Of a stretch of 64,000 nt of DNA, positions 1-12,900 are shown piece by piece (the first letter of the stretch is position 1; every line of letters starts with the position of its first letter). The stretch is from Paragonimus westermani. Taxonomy: Eukaryota > Platyhelminthes > Trematoda > Plagiorchiida > Troglotrematidae. Under the pieces are notes generated by a model, which was not told the DNA's origin, searched no databases, and saw nothing but the letters and a program-made list of their open reading frames with translations. The stretch covers positions 1 through 64,000 of the forward strand of contig QNGE01003248.1 of assembly GCA_008508345.1 (NCBI GenBank). Reading direction: 5' to 3'. A program made the translations under genes and the position numbers.

Positions 1-778
1 CAAAGACTTAGGTGAGATATTATAAGAAAAGTTTTAGATTCAGCGACAGAAACAAGATGCCTAAACACGACAAGCATTATTTAACCTGAGCAAAAAAGGT
101 ACGTCAGAAGCTTAGGACCCTCACGTCCGATATCTCTTACACAACCTCCCACCCAGCAACGTAAAATCCGCCAAATGACACATTACATCGAATAAACAGA
201 TGGAGATTTTTCAACGGTGCCAACTGTTTTTCACCAACGCCATCTTCTGACACTGTGAATGGAATACTTATCATCAGTTCTGATACAGAACTTAAATTGG
301 AAGGAACCTGACAACAAGACGTTCGGGGCTCAGCTGGAGTCAAACCGGTAACAGTCACTGCAAGTCCACCGACTGTGCTACGCAAATACGTTTGAAGCAA
401 GAAGATTTCGCTTGTGAACTCGGTTATCCGTCCGTCCCACTTGGTCATGCGGAATGCTCCAGTTAGTCAACCGCCAAAGGATCAATGACAAAGCGGTAAC
501 CACATTGGAGTTGAAAAATCGTCTCATGTTTATCTGTATTCATGGTCCGATTCCTTCTGGTTTACTCCGGGACAAAAAGTGTGAGTATTATCAAAGTGAT
601 GCTGAATGCTTCATTTGTAATAATTGAGTCAAGTCAGTTTGACCAGGTAATCTAAACACAAACGGCGCGAAACTTGGATGTCTCTAAATACTCAGGCACG
701 CTGGTGCTTCTTAATAGAAGTCACGACTTCCTCTACGTCATTACTTATCTATGTGCCGCACAATTGTCAGTTACTCAC
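1..778 (-). other. Intron 18 of the collagen IV gene (partial)
   Basis: Begins with the GTGAGT donor at 778-773. A 103-codon open frame on the minus strand (448-137) carries no Gly-X-Y or NC1 signature and no convincing splice sites. I see no recognisable element. Confidence 0.6.
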
Positions 779-976
779 CATAGGTCCACCTGGACCTCGA
801 TCCCCTTGATATCCAAATGAGCCGGGGATACCTCGCTCTCCAGGTTCGCCTTTGTCACCCGGTCGACCGTCCCAGCCGGGGTCGCCTGGAATTATGCTTT
901 CCTGTACAAAACGGATCACTCCAGGTTCTCCACGATCACCCTTTGGACCTGCTGGAGCAGGTAATCCAGCAGAACC
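779..976 (-). CDS. Collagen IV exon 18: Gly-X-Y (last exon in window)
   Basis: 198 nt, 66 codons, residues 584-649. It begins [10 protein letters not shown] and includes an 11-residue hydrophobic interruption, [11 protein letters not shown], before GDPGWDG. Acceptor TTTCCCTGTTAG, donor GTGAGT, phase 0. The following exon is not visible in positions 1-778, so the gene continues off the left edge. Confidence 0.93.
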
Positions 977-3900
977 CTAACAGGGAAAAACAGAGGAATC
1001 AGTGAAATAACTTATTAATCGTGTGTGTGATTCGAGTAAAAACCACATTAGCGTTACACAATAAAATGGATAGGTAAGTCAGAAACCGTGATAAGATTAC
1101 GTTGGCAGTCACCTACGCTGTATCCTCCATTTTCAAGAGATATATATGTAATGGCAGTTAACATGTCAACTGCCAGCTACTTGCGTTATTATTTTCTTTC
1201 TTAGAATTTTTCCAGATTTTAACAGAAAACCGTCTGGGGGCTCACATTGTACAATGTGCTTTATCACTTGCTAATCCAAACGAATGCCCAAAAGCCTCCT
1301 CAAATCCAACAAACTTACTTCAGACGAGTGAGCGATAGACCAAAGCCGCTGATGGAGATACCAACTTTATGGAAATGCTAAAAATCGCTCAGAGAGTTAC
1401 CTCAATATTTTTGTATGTGAAACCTCGTCATTTACAGATTATACGGAATATAGTTAGTTTGGTGTATTGGCTAGTGATATAATCTGTTACTAGCACATTG
1501 CACTGAGTGGGGTATATCAGGCTCATTGTTGTCTCCACTACCGGTCTTGGTATTGCCACCGTTGAAACTTTCCCCGGTAACTTTATACGCTAACACCATG
1601 AAGATTAGGTAAATACTGGAAAGTAACCTAGAAAGAGAAAGGTATCAACATGTTCTTGATAGGTTACAGTGACGTGTCTCGACGCATCGAGCTTGTGTGT
1701 GACTCTCCCAAATGTGGAGTTATGCAGAATTGTAGCACGTCGCTTTCAGATTAATCTTCGGGAGACAGAACATTAGCTTCTACCATGCCCGAGCGAGACC
1801 TAAAATCAGTCGCTTCGGAAGATATCGGTCTGCGACTCAAATGCTTCTTGATCACGAAGAAAACTAACTTACGTCTTGAGATGTTGCTCCGACTGTTTTG
1901 AGCCCCTCACTCAGATTGCTCAACTCACTGATGCGATTCTGCCCTCAGTTACGCACTCAACCTTTCCGATCACTCCTAATGGGAGATGTTTATCTGTACC
2001 GACTGGTTTTTACGACATACCAACGTATCGAAATTCAAATGGCTAACGCCCAGTACGAGTGTACAACTTCAAACACTATTTTGTGGCTGATTCGTGAGCG
2101 TTGTCAAGTTTGTTGCGACAAACAATCCATATATGTGATAACTAACCTTCATCTTTTTGACCGTCCGTAAGTTGTGTTAGATTTCTAGTTCATTTTACTG
2201 TCACAGCTATTTGAAACTTTAACATTCTCATAAAGTTTTTGGCCAGAAGCTTTCACAAAAAAACACCAGATCCGAGTTGCTCTCTTACTGGCATTTGTCA
2301 ACGGTGCATGTTCGACTAGATTAGTGCATCGTTCCAAAAGGGGTTGAGCGAAATGTCTGTGGAAGTGTGGCCATTTGAAAGGGCTGTCTCATTCAGCTGA
2401 CTCCAATCACCATGTGAAGGTAGTACCGAAGCCTGGCTGTTAATCCATTCTTGAAAAGGCTCAGTGGTGTGCGTGTTAGATGTTTCTGAGTACGGTAACA
2501 TGAAAATAAGCAGACCTGTCTCTGAATTTTGGCCTTAATTAAATTCTCATCATATTTTATGAGCGTGATGAAATTCAAACTTAATACACCTAAGCATACT
2601 GGTCTTTAAATCAGGGCCAGAAGCTGAGAAAATAGCTTGTACCATAGTCGCTAAACTAGCGAATCACTCGAATTTCTTAAAAATCCCACAGCTGGACTCA
2701 CTTAGTCACCCAGCCCCGGTATGTTTGGCAGGACTCTGCACTGATGGTATTGCGTATGTCAATGCGACTCCTGTGGTCGCTTCGAATATTATTGACTTCT
2801 GGGTAGTTTTTATGGAGCACACCATAATACCATCTAACTGACAGTCCGGATATATTCATCTGGTGCTACTAATATTCTGTGCCGCTCACTGTGACGTGCG
2901 TCCTCTAGAAGCTTTCGCCGTTTTGCACCATATTTAAAACTCAAACGGTGAACTTGTCCAAAACAGTTATTGACACAAAATTGTGTGTGTGCAATCAAGG
3001 GATGTTTCTTCGCGGTATAAAATTCGTCTGCAAACCATGCAGTTGTGTCTGCGTGCACAATACCTATCGACTTGGAATGGAGCGACGCGGCCTAGAAAGG
3101 AGGATGTAGCGTTGACAGTTAGCCTAACTCTAATAGAATCTATGCGCCGAAAAACAAAAATGGTGCAGTATGGCTAAGCAAGTGGGCGGAAAAGCTGTAG
3201 AACACCAAAGGGGAATGTGGAAACAAAACTACTGTTCAAATCAAACTCAACAAACTCATTGAGTATTCATCAGTAATCCGACCATACGATACTCGTAATG
3301 AGAATGGTATATCGCTCACGATTGATGAAACAATGAGATAGACGCCTACCTTTCGACCTTGTTGACCAGGAAGTCCATCACGTCCAGGGTCACCAGGCCA
3401 GCCGGTATCACCATCTGGGCCATTAATGCCAGGCTGTCCTGGAACCCCGGCATCCCCACGGTCGCCCACATCGCCTGGCAGTCCGGGAAGTCCGTCTTCA
3501 CACCGCTGGCAGGTCGCAATACTCCTTCCTACGTTGTGTAATAACAGGATCAAAGATGTGAAGAAGCGTGATGTCATGTGTAAATACTTCACGGTTGTGC
3601 TGGCAAAAAACATGAACTAACTATCTGATGGAAATCGGCAAACTACTTAACACTATGCATGTGGAAGCTACCTTTGGGTCCAGGGAGACCGATATAGCCA
3701 GGATCTCCAGGACGTCCAGAATCTCCGACATCCCCTGGAAGTCCGCGTTCTCCAACGGGTCCACGACTTCCTGTTCCACGAAACCCTTTCTCACCAAATT
3801 CTCCCGGTTCACCTCTTTCTCCTTTAATACCAAATGATCCTGGAGAACCAGGAGTGCCTGGAGGACCCCTCAAAATCACATCTGCAGAGTCTCCAGGTGG

Positions 3901-6900
3901 ACCACGGGCACCTATACGGCCAGGATCACCGGGTAACCCCCCAGGACCCGGTAATCCTGGTTGGCCTGAAACACGTAAGTCAGAAATAAACAACGGCATT
4001 AAACGAAAAATAAAGAACAAGTATCGGTAAAGATTAAGGTGTTATCTGGCGGTTTCTTTCACCCTAGAGGTGGAATATTCGCAGTAATTATGTTTAAAAT
4101 TAAACGTTTGTGGTGATAATGAACCAGCAGATGCTGGTTTCAATGGAGTTTTAATGACATGCTGAAAACAATCAGTCAGTCCTGTGGAAGAAGCTGCTTA
4201 CGTATGTTACAACACAGGGGCCTTCAAACTCCACATGTCAAATGACTTTATCTGGCTTACCGTGACACCGTATACATACGTACAAATATTACGTATGAAA
4301 CGATGACTTAGTTGGTTCGATAAACGATTGCTGAATGAACATTAGACCTTAATTATTTTGGAAGTTTCGATCGTTACAGACAATACCATGTTGAGGCAAA
4401 GAAGGAAGTTGACCCGAACCTACTTCTTTTACTGGGTATATGCCACAAAATTATGGTCGATAGTCCTTTGACCTGTCCGTCAAGCTCAGGTTTGTTTCGA
4501 TTCGGATAAGGCAGCTTACAAATCAATAATGCCGTGCGGGGGGGGCTATAACGATTGGTTCATTCTTGTTCTTCAAACGTTTACATGTCTAACAAGTCCA
4601 GCCGAGCGCCTCGTTTCATGTTTCACATCATGGCTTGTTTGGCTAGTCGTACAGTCCTGTTTAGTCCCCCGTGGACCACCGCGAATTGAGGTTTTTTGTT
4701 CTCATAACATCTTTTGCATTCCTTTGGGATTTTAGCTACTTTCCTTTTGAAATAAGCTTTGGAACTTGGCTGCACTTTTGTTAAAGCCAATCCTTGCCAT
4801 GGCCTGGATTTCAACTGCTGTCACATTCCATACCTATTTACATACCATTTTTGGCACAAGATTTCCTATTACATGTTAAAGCAAATCAATCTGGCGCATT
4901 AGAATTTCGGTGTTAAAATGCTGGACGTGGCGGCAAGAGCGCGGTTGGCCCAACTAACCGGAAGGGACAATCAATCATAATTGGCGCACTTCGCATTGTC
5001 TACTTTGATAGAAGTGACACGGGTAATTCGAAAGATTTGAACGGCTTTGTTTGATGGGAACGGGGTAAGCGGTCAAATTGGAGCACAGATCATCTGACTC
5101 TGNGGGTAGCGAGTGGTTGGGGGTGTCTGTGAATCTCACGTCCAATAGGAGTGAGGTTTAGGGTCGTAGTAGACTTCGAGCTGTGATGTGAGAGTGAACC
5201 AGTTTGTGAGAACACTTTCATTAGTTCTCCCGCATGCATGGCTGGCGGACGCAAGTACACTAACATCAGTCCCGAAACAGGCAGACGTATTATCGAAACG
5301 ATTGAAAGGGGCGATGACTGGCGTACCGTTACCCTTCTGAACGGAGTCAAGTGTAATGCCGCTTACAAGTGGCTTCATGTGAAGTGCACCAATTATGAAG
5401 CTTAGTCTCGCAAAGGACGCAGAAGCAAGATTCTGACAAAATCAGAGATTAATATGCTGGTGGAGTGGAGTTCCGTGGACCCAACAATTACACCGCAGTT
5501 TTTGAGATTGCGCGTGAAGGCTGAGTTTGGGAAGGAGCTGTCGATCACAATCACTAGTCGATACTTGGATGGCTGGTGCGTAAATGTTAAGAAACTGCGT
5601 CAAGTACCCGTTGGCATGAACTCAAGTGAGAAGTTGAGGTTACAGCGACCGTTTGCATATTGACTGATGGAGTGTTATGCAAATGCAAAGACTATTTGAG
5701 GCAAACTTCAGTTTGTTCTGTATTAGGTTAATGGGACGTTCATTAGAAGGAACGAGAGCCTGCGTCTCTGCAACAAACACCCGATGCTGTAATCTTCATT
5801 TGATTGGAGCTATGACAACAATCTCGAACATAGGCTATACGACAAGGCGGGGAACATACAACAGCAGCGATTGCGAGGGCTGGCTGCGAACCCCACTAGA
5901 TCAGATAAAAATCGATACGCCCATGTCAGACATTGTGTGGTGGATGATCAGGCCGGAGGTGTCAGTATTCCAACACTCGGCGGAATACCTTGACGCGGGA
6001 GAGGCATGTCTAACACTCCACAACGAAAGGATCGGGGACGGCGGGGACGATTGGATGAGTCATCGCTCGACTGGATCGGACCAACGGGCGATACATGGCA
6101 GGCAAAAGAGAAAGGACGGCAAAATCGGAGGCGCGATTATTCCAACACTCGCAGGAATATCGTGACGCGGTCGGGGACTACAATCAGAGGCCAGCGTAGA
6201 TGGAGGAGACCAAGAGCGACCGGACGAGCCATTACTCAACGAAGTCGGACCAACGGGCGAAGAATGGCAGGCAGAAAACCCCTCCGATAGACAGCGCCGA
6301 TCACGCACAAACCGGGCCGAATTGCACACGATGCGTGAGCGAAAACCTGGGCGATGTTGTGGTCCGGATGGATGACTAATAAACGCGAGCGCGCGCGTGG
6401 AATGATAACTAGCTTATTGGACAATAATGATTGTGTTTTATTGGACGTCTTTTCGCTACACTTTTGCTGATATGCGACCGCGCACCGATTTGGAAAGTGT
6501 GTTTGCTGAGGAATTATACGATGGAGAACAAATCTTACGATTGACACCCTATTCACCAATGTTGAATCCAATTAAGAATGTCTGGAGCATTGTGAAAGCA
6601 AGAGTTAAAAGATAACTGCAGATGCACCACGAGACAATAATAAACGGAGATCCTCAGAATGTGCAAACCCATCAGGAGTGGAGAGTGCGGGCTCTGGAAA
6701 GAGTAGTCATTTTTGCTATGTACGACGTCACCACAGACCATTGTGCTAGCTTTGTTCGTTATGTCGAACGACGCTGTATGCAGGCGATGAACGTTGAAAC
6801 GGTTGGGTTACAACCGTCAACCCGCACCTTCTCAGTGAACGAAGAATGCTCTATTCAGAGTAACCACACAGATTTCAGTAGCATTGATAAGGTCGTCAAG

Positions 6901-9900
6901 TGGTATTCTGAAATATATCATCGAGGAAAACGTCTATCACCGATTCTCGAGAATAAGGAATTTGAGACAAACTCAACAATTGTAATGCAGTTTGTATTTC
7001 TAAAGTGTTGTCTACTGGACGTACACAACTGGGGATGAAGTCGCTGCTAGAAATGGTTACAAATTCGCTTACTTATTGACTAGAGATAAGAGGCGATTCA
7101 TTCATGGGGGGTCTCATTAAAGAATGTGTACTTGACTGAGTCCAATCTTGTGTGAAACACCCTTGTTTGTACAACTGTCCACAAAGTGGGAAGATTTCAG
7201 TGATATTCATCCTGACTGAAAACAAAGGGACTGAAAATATACGACACATCAAATGTACTTGTATTCATCCGTGACTTCGACGGTGATTATGTGTGACTAA
7301 TCCGTTGTTATGAACCACTGATATGTTTAAAGTGTGTGAGTGACCCTCCTACTGAAATGTTTGGAGGCCCATGATATAAATGACTCCCTATTGCTGTGGT
7401 TTACTGGCTATCTCACAGAACACTAACTGGATGTGTGAACCAGCGGTGTGTTTATTGCCTGGCACCACACTCCTGGTTTTACTGCCGAAAAACTTCCTGG
7501 ACAAATTTATTAGTGGATGTTTTCGAATGCCCGCTCCAAGTACATTTCCACTAAAGCAAACTTAAGCTTCAAACTTATTGAGCATCGGATAGATAGGAGA
7601 CTACGCTTGATCCTTCAAACCTGCTTCCAATCGTTTGTGTTCTGTTGTATTCCTGAGTCACTGGACGTGATTAGACATTTTCTCTAACATGTTAAACTTC
7701 CAGCTTCTACTGGCGTTTTTCAGCTTCCTGTTCATTCACCTGTCCATCTCTACTTGTAAGTTTTGTGTAATCATTGCCCTCACCCACTGCTTGCCATGCC
7801 TCAAAAAATGACACTTTATGGCACTCTGTGTTGGAAGGAACTCACGGCTGCACATAAACAAATATGTACTGGTCAATTACTACTGTTAGCGTAGAAGATC
7901 CACGCTTTGGGAGGTTGTCTATTACATGAAATCCATTACAAGTTGCTCGAAAATGCAAATTATTGAACGCCAACAGTAATTTGCATGGCTGAAGTGTATT
8001 TGTATCCGCTGGGTAGCAGTGCATTGTCATTCGCCTTGGTGATGCGCTCCACATAATGAACACTCGCTTTTCCAATGATAATTATAGTCCCTCGCCTTCC
8101 TGGCGTTGATACTTGTCCTCTAGTCTCCCATCATATAAGCTATACTACCCATAAACGAGGGTGCATGTTATACAACACTACAATAGGCTTAGACCATGGT
8201 GGTCACGCTAAAATGAGGTATACAGATAATCAGCTATTTGAAGGTTCATAAGGAAAACAAGTTCATGAGTTTAGCTTGTTATGGTCTTGTGTTCCTCCGT
8301 AGAACTTCCTAAAGACCAAGATGGATGTGCCCATTGCGAGCGATGGTTTACAGTACTGTCAATTGTAGTCTGTTACTTAGCCTTGCTTGGGTAAACGCTA
8401 GTGAAAATTGTGCGGTAGTAAACAGAACCGAATGTTGAGAAGCAATCTTATTTCAACTTTCAACCAAAGCAAACCAATCTGGTGATGAACAGATTGTTCG
8501 GTCAACCTATCGGGATTGACGCATGAGAGAGGTGAACACACGCTAGGACTAAGAACAGAACAGTGCCAGATATAACTCCGGTTCAACCAAACCAGTGGGC
8601 AGTGGTTGCCCACCTTACAACTGGAATCGATCCTAATTACAAGCAATCTTACTCAATGTGTACGACGGTTGAGAACAAGTTATGCAACTCTTGTTCTCTG
8701 AAACTAGCATTGTTGACAATGTCGATCTCACTACAGGGGAGCCAACCGAGACTTAGCGGACTAAGACAGTTTCTTGGAGTTGCCTTGACTTTGACTACCG
8801 ACCACTGACTATTTTATTTTAGGGGAAGCGGGGTGAAATTCACAGCCTTTGAGCCCTTTCTAACTTAGTGCCAATAATTTGTTCTATTGCCAGATTATTT
8901 TTATAGTAACACACGCTGTCTTTGGTCCCCAAGCCTTGAGGATCGAAACTAGACAGACTCCGAAGCAAATTAGCCACGATCAGGAACGGTCGTTTGCTAG
9001 TGCCATGGGAATCTGAAATGTCACTAGTACAGGAAAGAACGAGTATGCAGTAAAAAACAGAATAGCAGACCTACACAACAGCCAGAGAATTGTATGATGT
9101 GATTTCCTATCGTGCTGTTTTTTTGATATGGTGATGCACTTTCAGTAGCAACGACGATCAATGAGATCTTCAGTTTCCTCAGTTCTGGCCAATAGGCAAA
9201 AGAATGTCAGTGAAAGCATCGCCCGATTACGGTACATCATGATCTCACATCACACGACACACTTTCATGTATCCAGAAGTTTTGCTGTGTGTCGTCAAAT
9301 TGACATATTAAACGGGGAGAGGATAAAAAATCGAAAGCCTGCAGCGTGGGATTTTGAAAAATCAGTTGTGGATCTGCTCTGAAGACAGCGGTGGTAAATT
9401 CTCCGAGAATGAAATATGCCACTCAGTTTCGAATAGCGTGACCGTTAATGGCATTCTATTAGAAATTCAGGGAGTGAAAGATAAACTGGTAGAAGTGAAG
9501 AAGAAGAAAAGTCTCCGTTAAACTTGATGGGCAACATTCTTCAACATACTCAACCTCTATTCCTGTCGAGTTAGAACGCCGATCAGATCGCCGCCTTGTA
9601 AAAGATCAAAAGTGGTTTACAACTGTTGCTTAGCTTTAACTGTGATCACCTTCAATACGCCTTCGATCAGATCCAGCGTGGTTAAGTACGGTGTAGCTAT
9701 CCAGCTGGATATGCAGGACCGTGAAACACCTGTTACAAAGCTGCCTGGCAAAGTGGATTGTCCCAGACTGCTACAGCCTTGTTGATAGTGGATTATTCTT
9801 TAACATATACTCCGGAACTACTAACAGTCACTGCATGCAATGTTCGCCGTTATACTATACTCTTCTAGGCACATGACATAACATTCTGACTTCCGTCGTA

Positions 9901-12900
9901 AAACCGATCAACTTAGAATGGGGTCCTAGACACATGATGACGGTTATGCATGTCTTTACATCTATGAAATATCCCATGGTGAGAGTGTAGAACAAGTTAA
10001 AACCTGTTCCCTCAATTCGACGGATTGTGTACTGCTGACAAGAACACCCCATGAGTTGGGAAAAAATTGATTCGTTTCTTCGTTTGCTTTTGCATTCATA
10101 TCAAATGGAACACAATAAGGCATTTTTACGCATGTCAATCAGAAATCGAGGTAACTCCTGAAATCATTGAGCGATAAATATTTTTCAGGTTGGCATTCGG
10201 GAGTAATTGTAAATTCCCTGAAGTCACAGTTGGATTCTTCGTGAACTATTCCAGTAGTTCCTCAATTTCTTCGTCGGTCAGGATGCGGCACATCAGGTCA
10301 CCTCACTGATTTCTCTTACACCAACCCAAATCGGCGTACCATTAACTCTAGACAGTTCTGTAACCGACTACAATCATCTCAAAACCGTTCTACAGTGTTC
10401 ACCCTGCACAAACGAATTCACTGTGAGCGTATGGTTCACATCAGAAATCTGATTATTTTTGCAACTTCCGGACGTTTTTCCGAATAAATAGTCAACATCG
10501 AAGTGAACAAAATAGGTGCAGGTTAAAACCGTTTGTTTGTGTCTGAACTCCACTTTGCCGATTGCGGGAAAATTTGCCTCTCATCCGTAATGACTTGTCA
10601 TGAACTAAACACGGGTTAGCGTCGATCTTCACCAGCACAAGCACTTAAACAGGACCAACACTTTCAGAACCAATGAAATCCATACGGTGAAATTAAAAAT
10701 TAATGTTTGTTCAACTGGTGTTGTAGTCAGCCAATCACTGGCAAGCGGAGGCCGTGTTCAGTGGACGGAATCGCACGCTGTATCTAGAAAGGTTTGTAAA
10801 CAATAAACGTGATTCCAATTGACCAGAAAAAAGACATATTTACCGTTATAGCCTGAATTTTGGGTGCAATTTTGAGGTACGCGGTTATTTGTCGTTCCTT
10901 GGCAAGCATACAAGCCCCCCAGTAGATAGTTCGATTGGTAGGCTATTTAGAGTAGTTCCACGCTGTCCTGTAGGTGCATGGACTTCGGTTGTTTTTATAC
11001 CATTGCAATACAAAGGTAACCTGAACAGAAAGCTTCTGCAGTTGTAAGTCGAATCTATGGGAATCGGTCATTCAAACGAAGGAGGCTTGTTCATGTTCAT
11101 TTCTGCACTACAATCTGGAAACATCTTAATGGGCACAAATGGTCACGATCACCGTTTTTTATGGGTAATCATCCTTGATGGGAAGAGTGTACGTGCAATG
11201 CTACCTTCCGTATGTATAGGTATTCTGGAAGGGATAACAGAATCAGCACAGTAAAAGTCCAATGCAACTGAATTACGTGTACTCGCCGGGACCCAAGAAT
11301 ATCTAATCCTTTCAGCCAGCGGAGACCAGCCCTGCGGAGTCATTTTATGGATTACTCATTAAGTTTTAGTCAACTGTGGAGAAAGTTATGCGGGCAAAAT
11401 AGACATATACTCCGTCACACACTGAAGGTTTATTTGTGTAAACGCATGTATAAGTCTGTGCTACCTCAGAACTACATTGGTGCTAAGATACACAATCCAA
11501 AACTATCGGCAGGTTACCGATTAATCAGTTTGTTATTCCAGCGTGTGTATTCACGTTTTCCATCACGTAATTCTGATCCACGAATCCTACGATCTACTGA
11601 TGCTTTTGGGATCAATAGATACACATCTGGCGTGTGTGTGTTCTGAAACAGTTGTTCATAAACCTGATCATATCGTCTACTTCATCGTATTATCTAACTC
11701 GCTGACAGATATTCTATCCGTTAAGCATAAAATGGTTCACATTAATGTGCGTTTAATATGCACGGATCATTAGGAAATACTCAGTTGTTCAAATGCTTTT
11801 CCACTATGAGAAATTAACTGTCCTAGATATGTTGAAGTCCAGCGTGGGTGCGATGCCACTAGTCAAATGTTATAATTCCCTTAATTTGTACTGAGGGACA
11901 GCATGCTAGATAAAAGTCCATTTCAATAAGTGTGCACTGGTCACTGCCATATGCCGTTTCTCTCCAAATACCAAGCCCTCGGGCAGGACCTTATACCTAT
12001 CTATCACAGCTTGTGATGGGAAACACTAAAGAGCTCATTGCTTTAGTATTTATCATGCAAATATCTATTCGAGTTAGTACTCACGGGCAGTTTGGCATGA
12101 CGATCACATAGTTTGATTCAGAACTTACCCATATCCCCCTTGGGACCCGCCAGACCTGGTTGACCTTCTGTGCATGGTCTACCTGGTAAACCGGGTCGTC
12201 CAACTGGACCGATTTCTCCTTTGGATCCGGGCACACTGTAAGCACCCCGTGGACCTGGATCACCAGGGAAGCCTTTCGGACCCGCAAATCCCTGTTCGCC
12301 TTTACGTCCTTTCGGACCGGGACAATAGACAGACCCCTTGGAATGTGAAGATGGATGGAAGTGAAGTATAGTCAAACCTATATATCGATTAAACTTGAAC
12401 TAGTATTCATAAAAGATGTTAAAAATAGGAACAGATGATTATACTCAGCGCAAGTGAGTTGTTTAAGTCAGAAACTGCTCATATATTGAAGGACGAACGT
12501 GGGGAACTCATAAGTTGAACTAAGTTGATCAATCTGTCAGAAAACTTGAGAAACTAACGCCTCAAGCAGACGGCTCGGTGAAATTCAAATTTAAGTTGAA
12601 TTTTGCGGTAATATTGTGACTGTATCAAGGCTGTGTGGGAAATGTTCTGAAAGCCAACAGAGGATCACCTCAAAAACATTCTGTTGTTTCATGGAAGTGA
12701 ATTTACCACTTTGAAGACATAGTTGAAGAGCGTGTTCTGTGAAAGATTGTCAGAAGAAATTCAGAAGATGTTTAACAACAGATTGTAAAGGTTGAACCAG
12801 GGGGTTGGTGGTAGGTCGACAGCATTCTTTTTCTGCCAAAGATTTGACAAACCACAGAATAGACTTGTCTCTTCTAATCCTCACCCCACACATCACGACA

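Larger units (their letters stand above)
5238..6615 (+). pseudogene. Transposase of the IS630/Tc1/mariner superfamily, degenerate
   Basis: The first segment starts [17 protein letters not shown], a helix-turn-helix-type N-terminus, and stops at 5403-5405 where copy 2 has CAG. The same frame continues to 5663, then shifts. The catalytic core follows: [12 protein letters not shown] (expected Asp-Glu pair, but the Asp is missing), [10 protein letters not shown], and finally [18 protein letters not shown], where the family's NPIEN glutamate is Lys. With both ends of the catalytic triad altered, stops, a frameshift and an insertion at 5895, this cannot be an active enzyme. Superfamily assignment rests on the SPMLNPI-NVW motif. 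Confidence 0.8.
4826..6826 (+). mobile_element. Decayed Tc1/mariner-like (DDE) DNA transposon, copy 1
   Basis: Its edges are set by similarity to copy 2: the left block 4826-5410 matches 36490-37114, and the right block 6611-6823 matches 37327-37115 inverted. The interior encodes a DDE-type transposase in broken frames (see pseudogene). A leader of about 400 bp precedes the transposase ATG and is conserved between the copies. I could not identify terminal inverted repeats or a target duplication, so the outer limits are approximate. The window's single ambiguous base (n, 5103) lies in this leader. Confidence 0.75.
3966..12128 (-). other. Intron 15, expanded by transposon insertions
   Basis: 8,163 bp. 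It holds the decayed transposon at about 4826-6826 with its nested insertion. The remainder (6830-12128) shows only short unrelated open frames and nothing recognisable. Confidence 0.75.

Noticed and set aside
137..448. 103-codon minus-strand open frame near the left edge
   Set aside because: No collagen, NC1 or other family signature. Random frames of this length occur across the window.
2834..3058. 74-codon minus-strand open frame in intron 17
   Set aside because: No recognisable family and no matching splice phases with exons 17 and 18.
3359..3837. Pro/Ser-rich and other long plus-strand open frames opposite exons 16 and 17
   Set aside because: They are the complement of Gly-X-Y coding DNA (GGN read as NCC) and have no splice or start support.
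4650..4700. Minus-strand GGPRGTKQ, a collagen-like stretch in intron 15
   Set aside because: Only two triplets, no AG acceptor before it and no GT donor after it. Exons 15 and 16 already join in phase.
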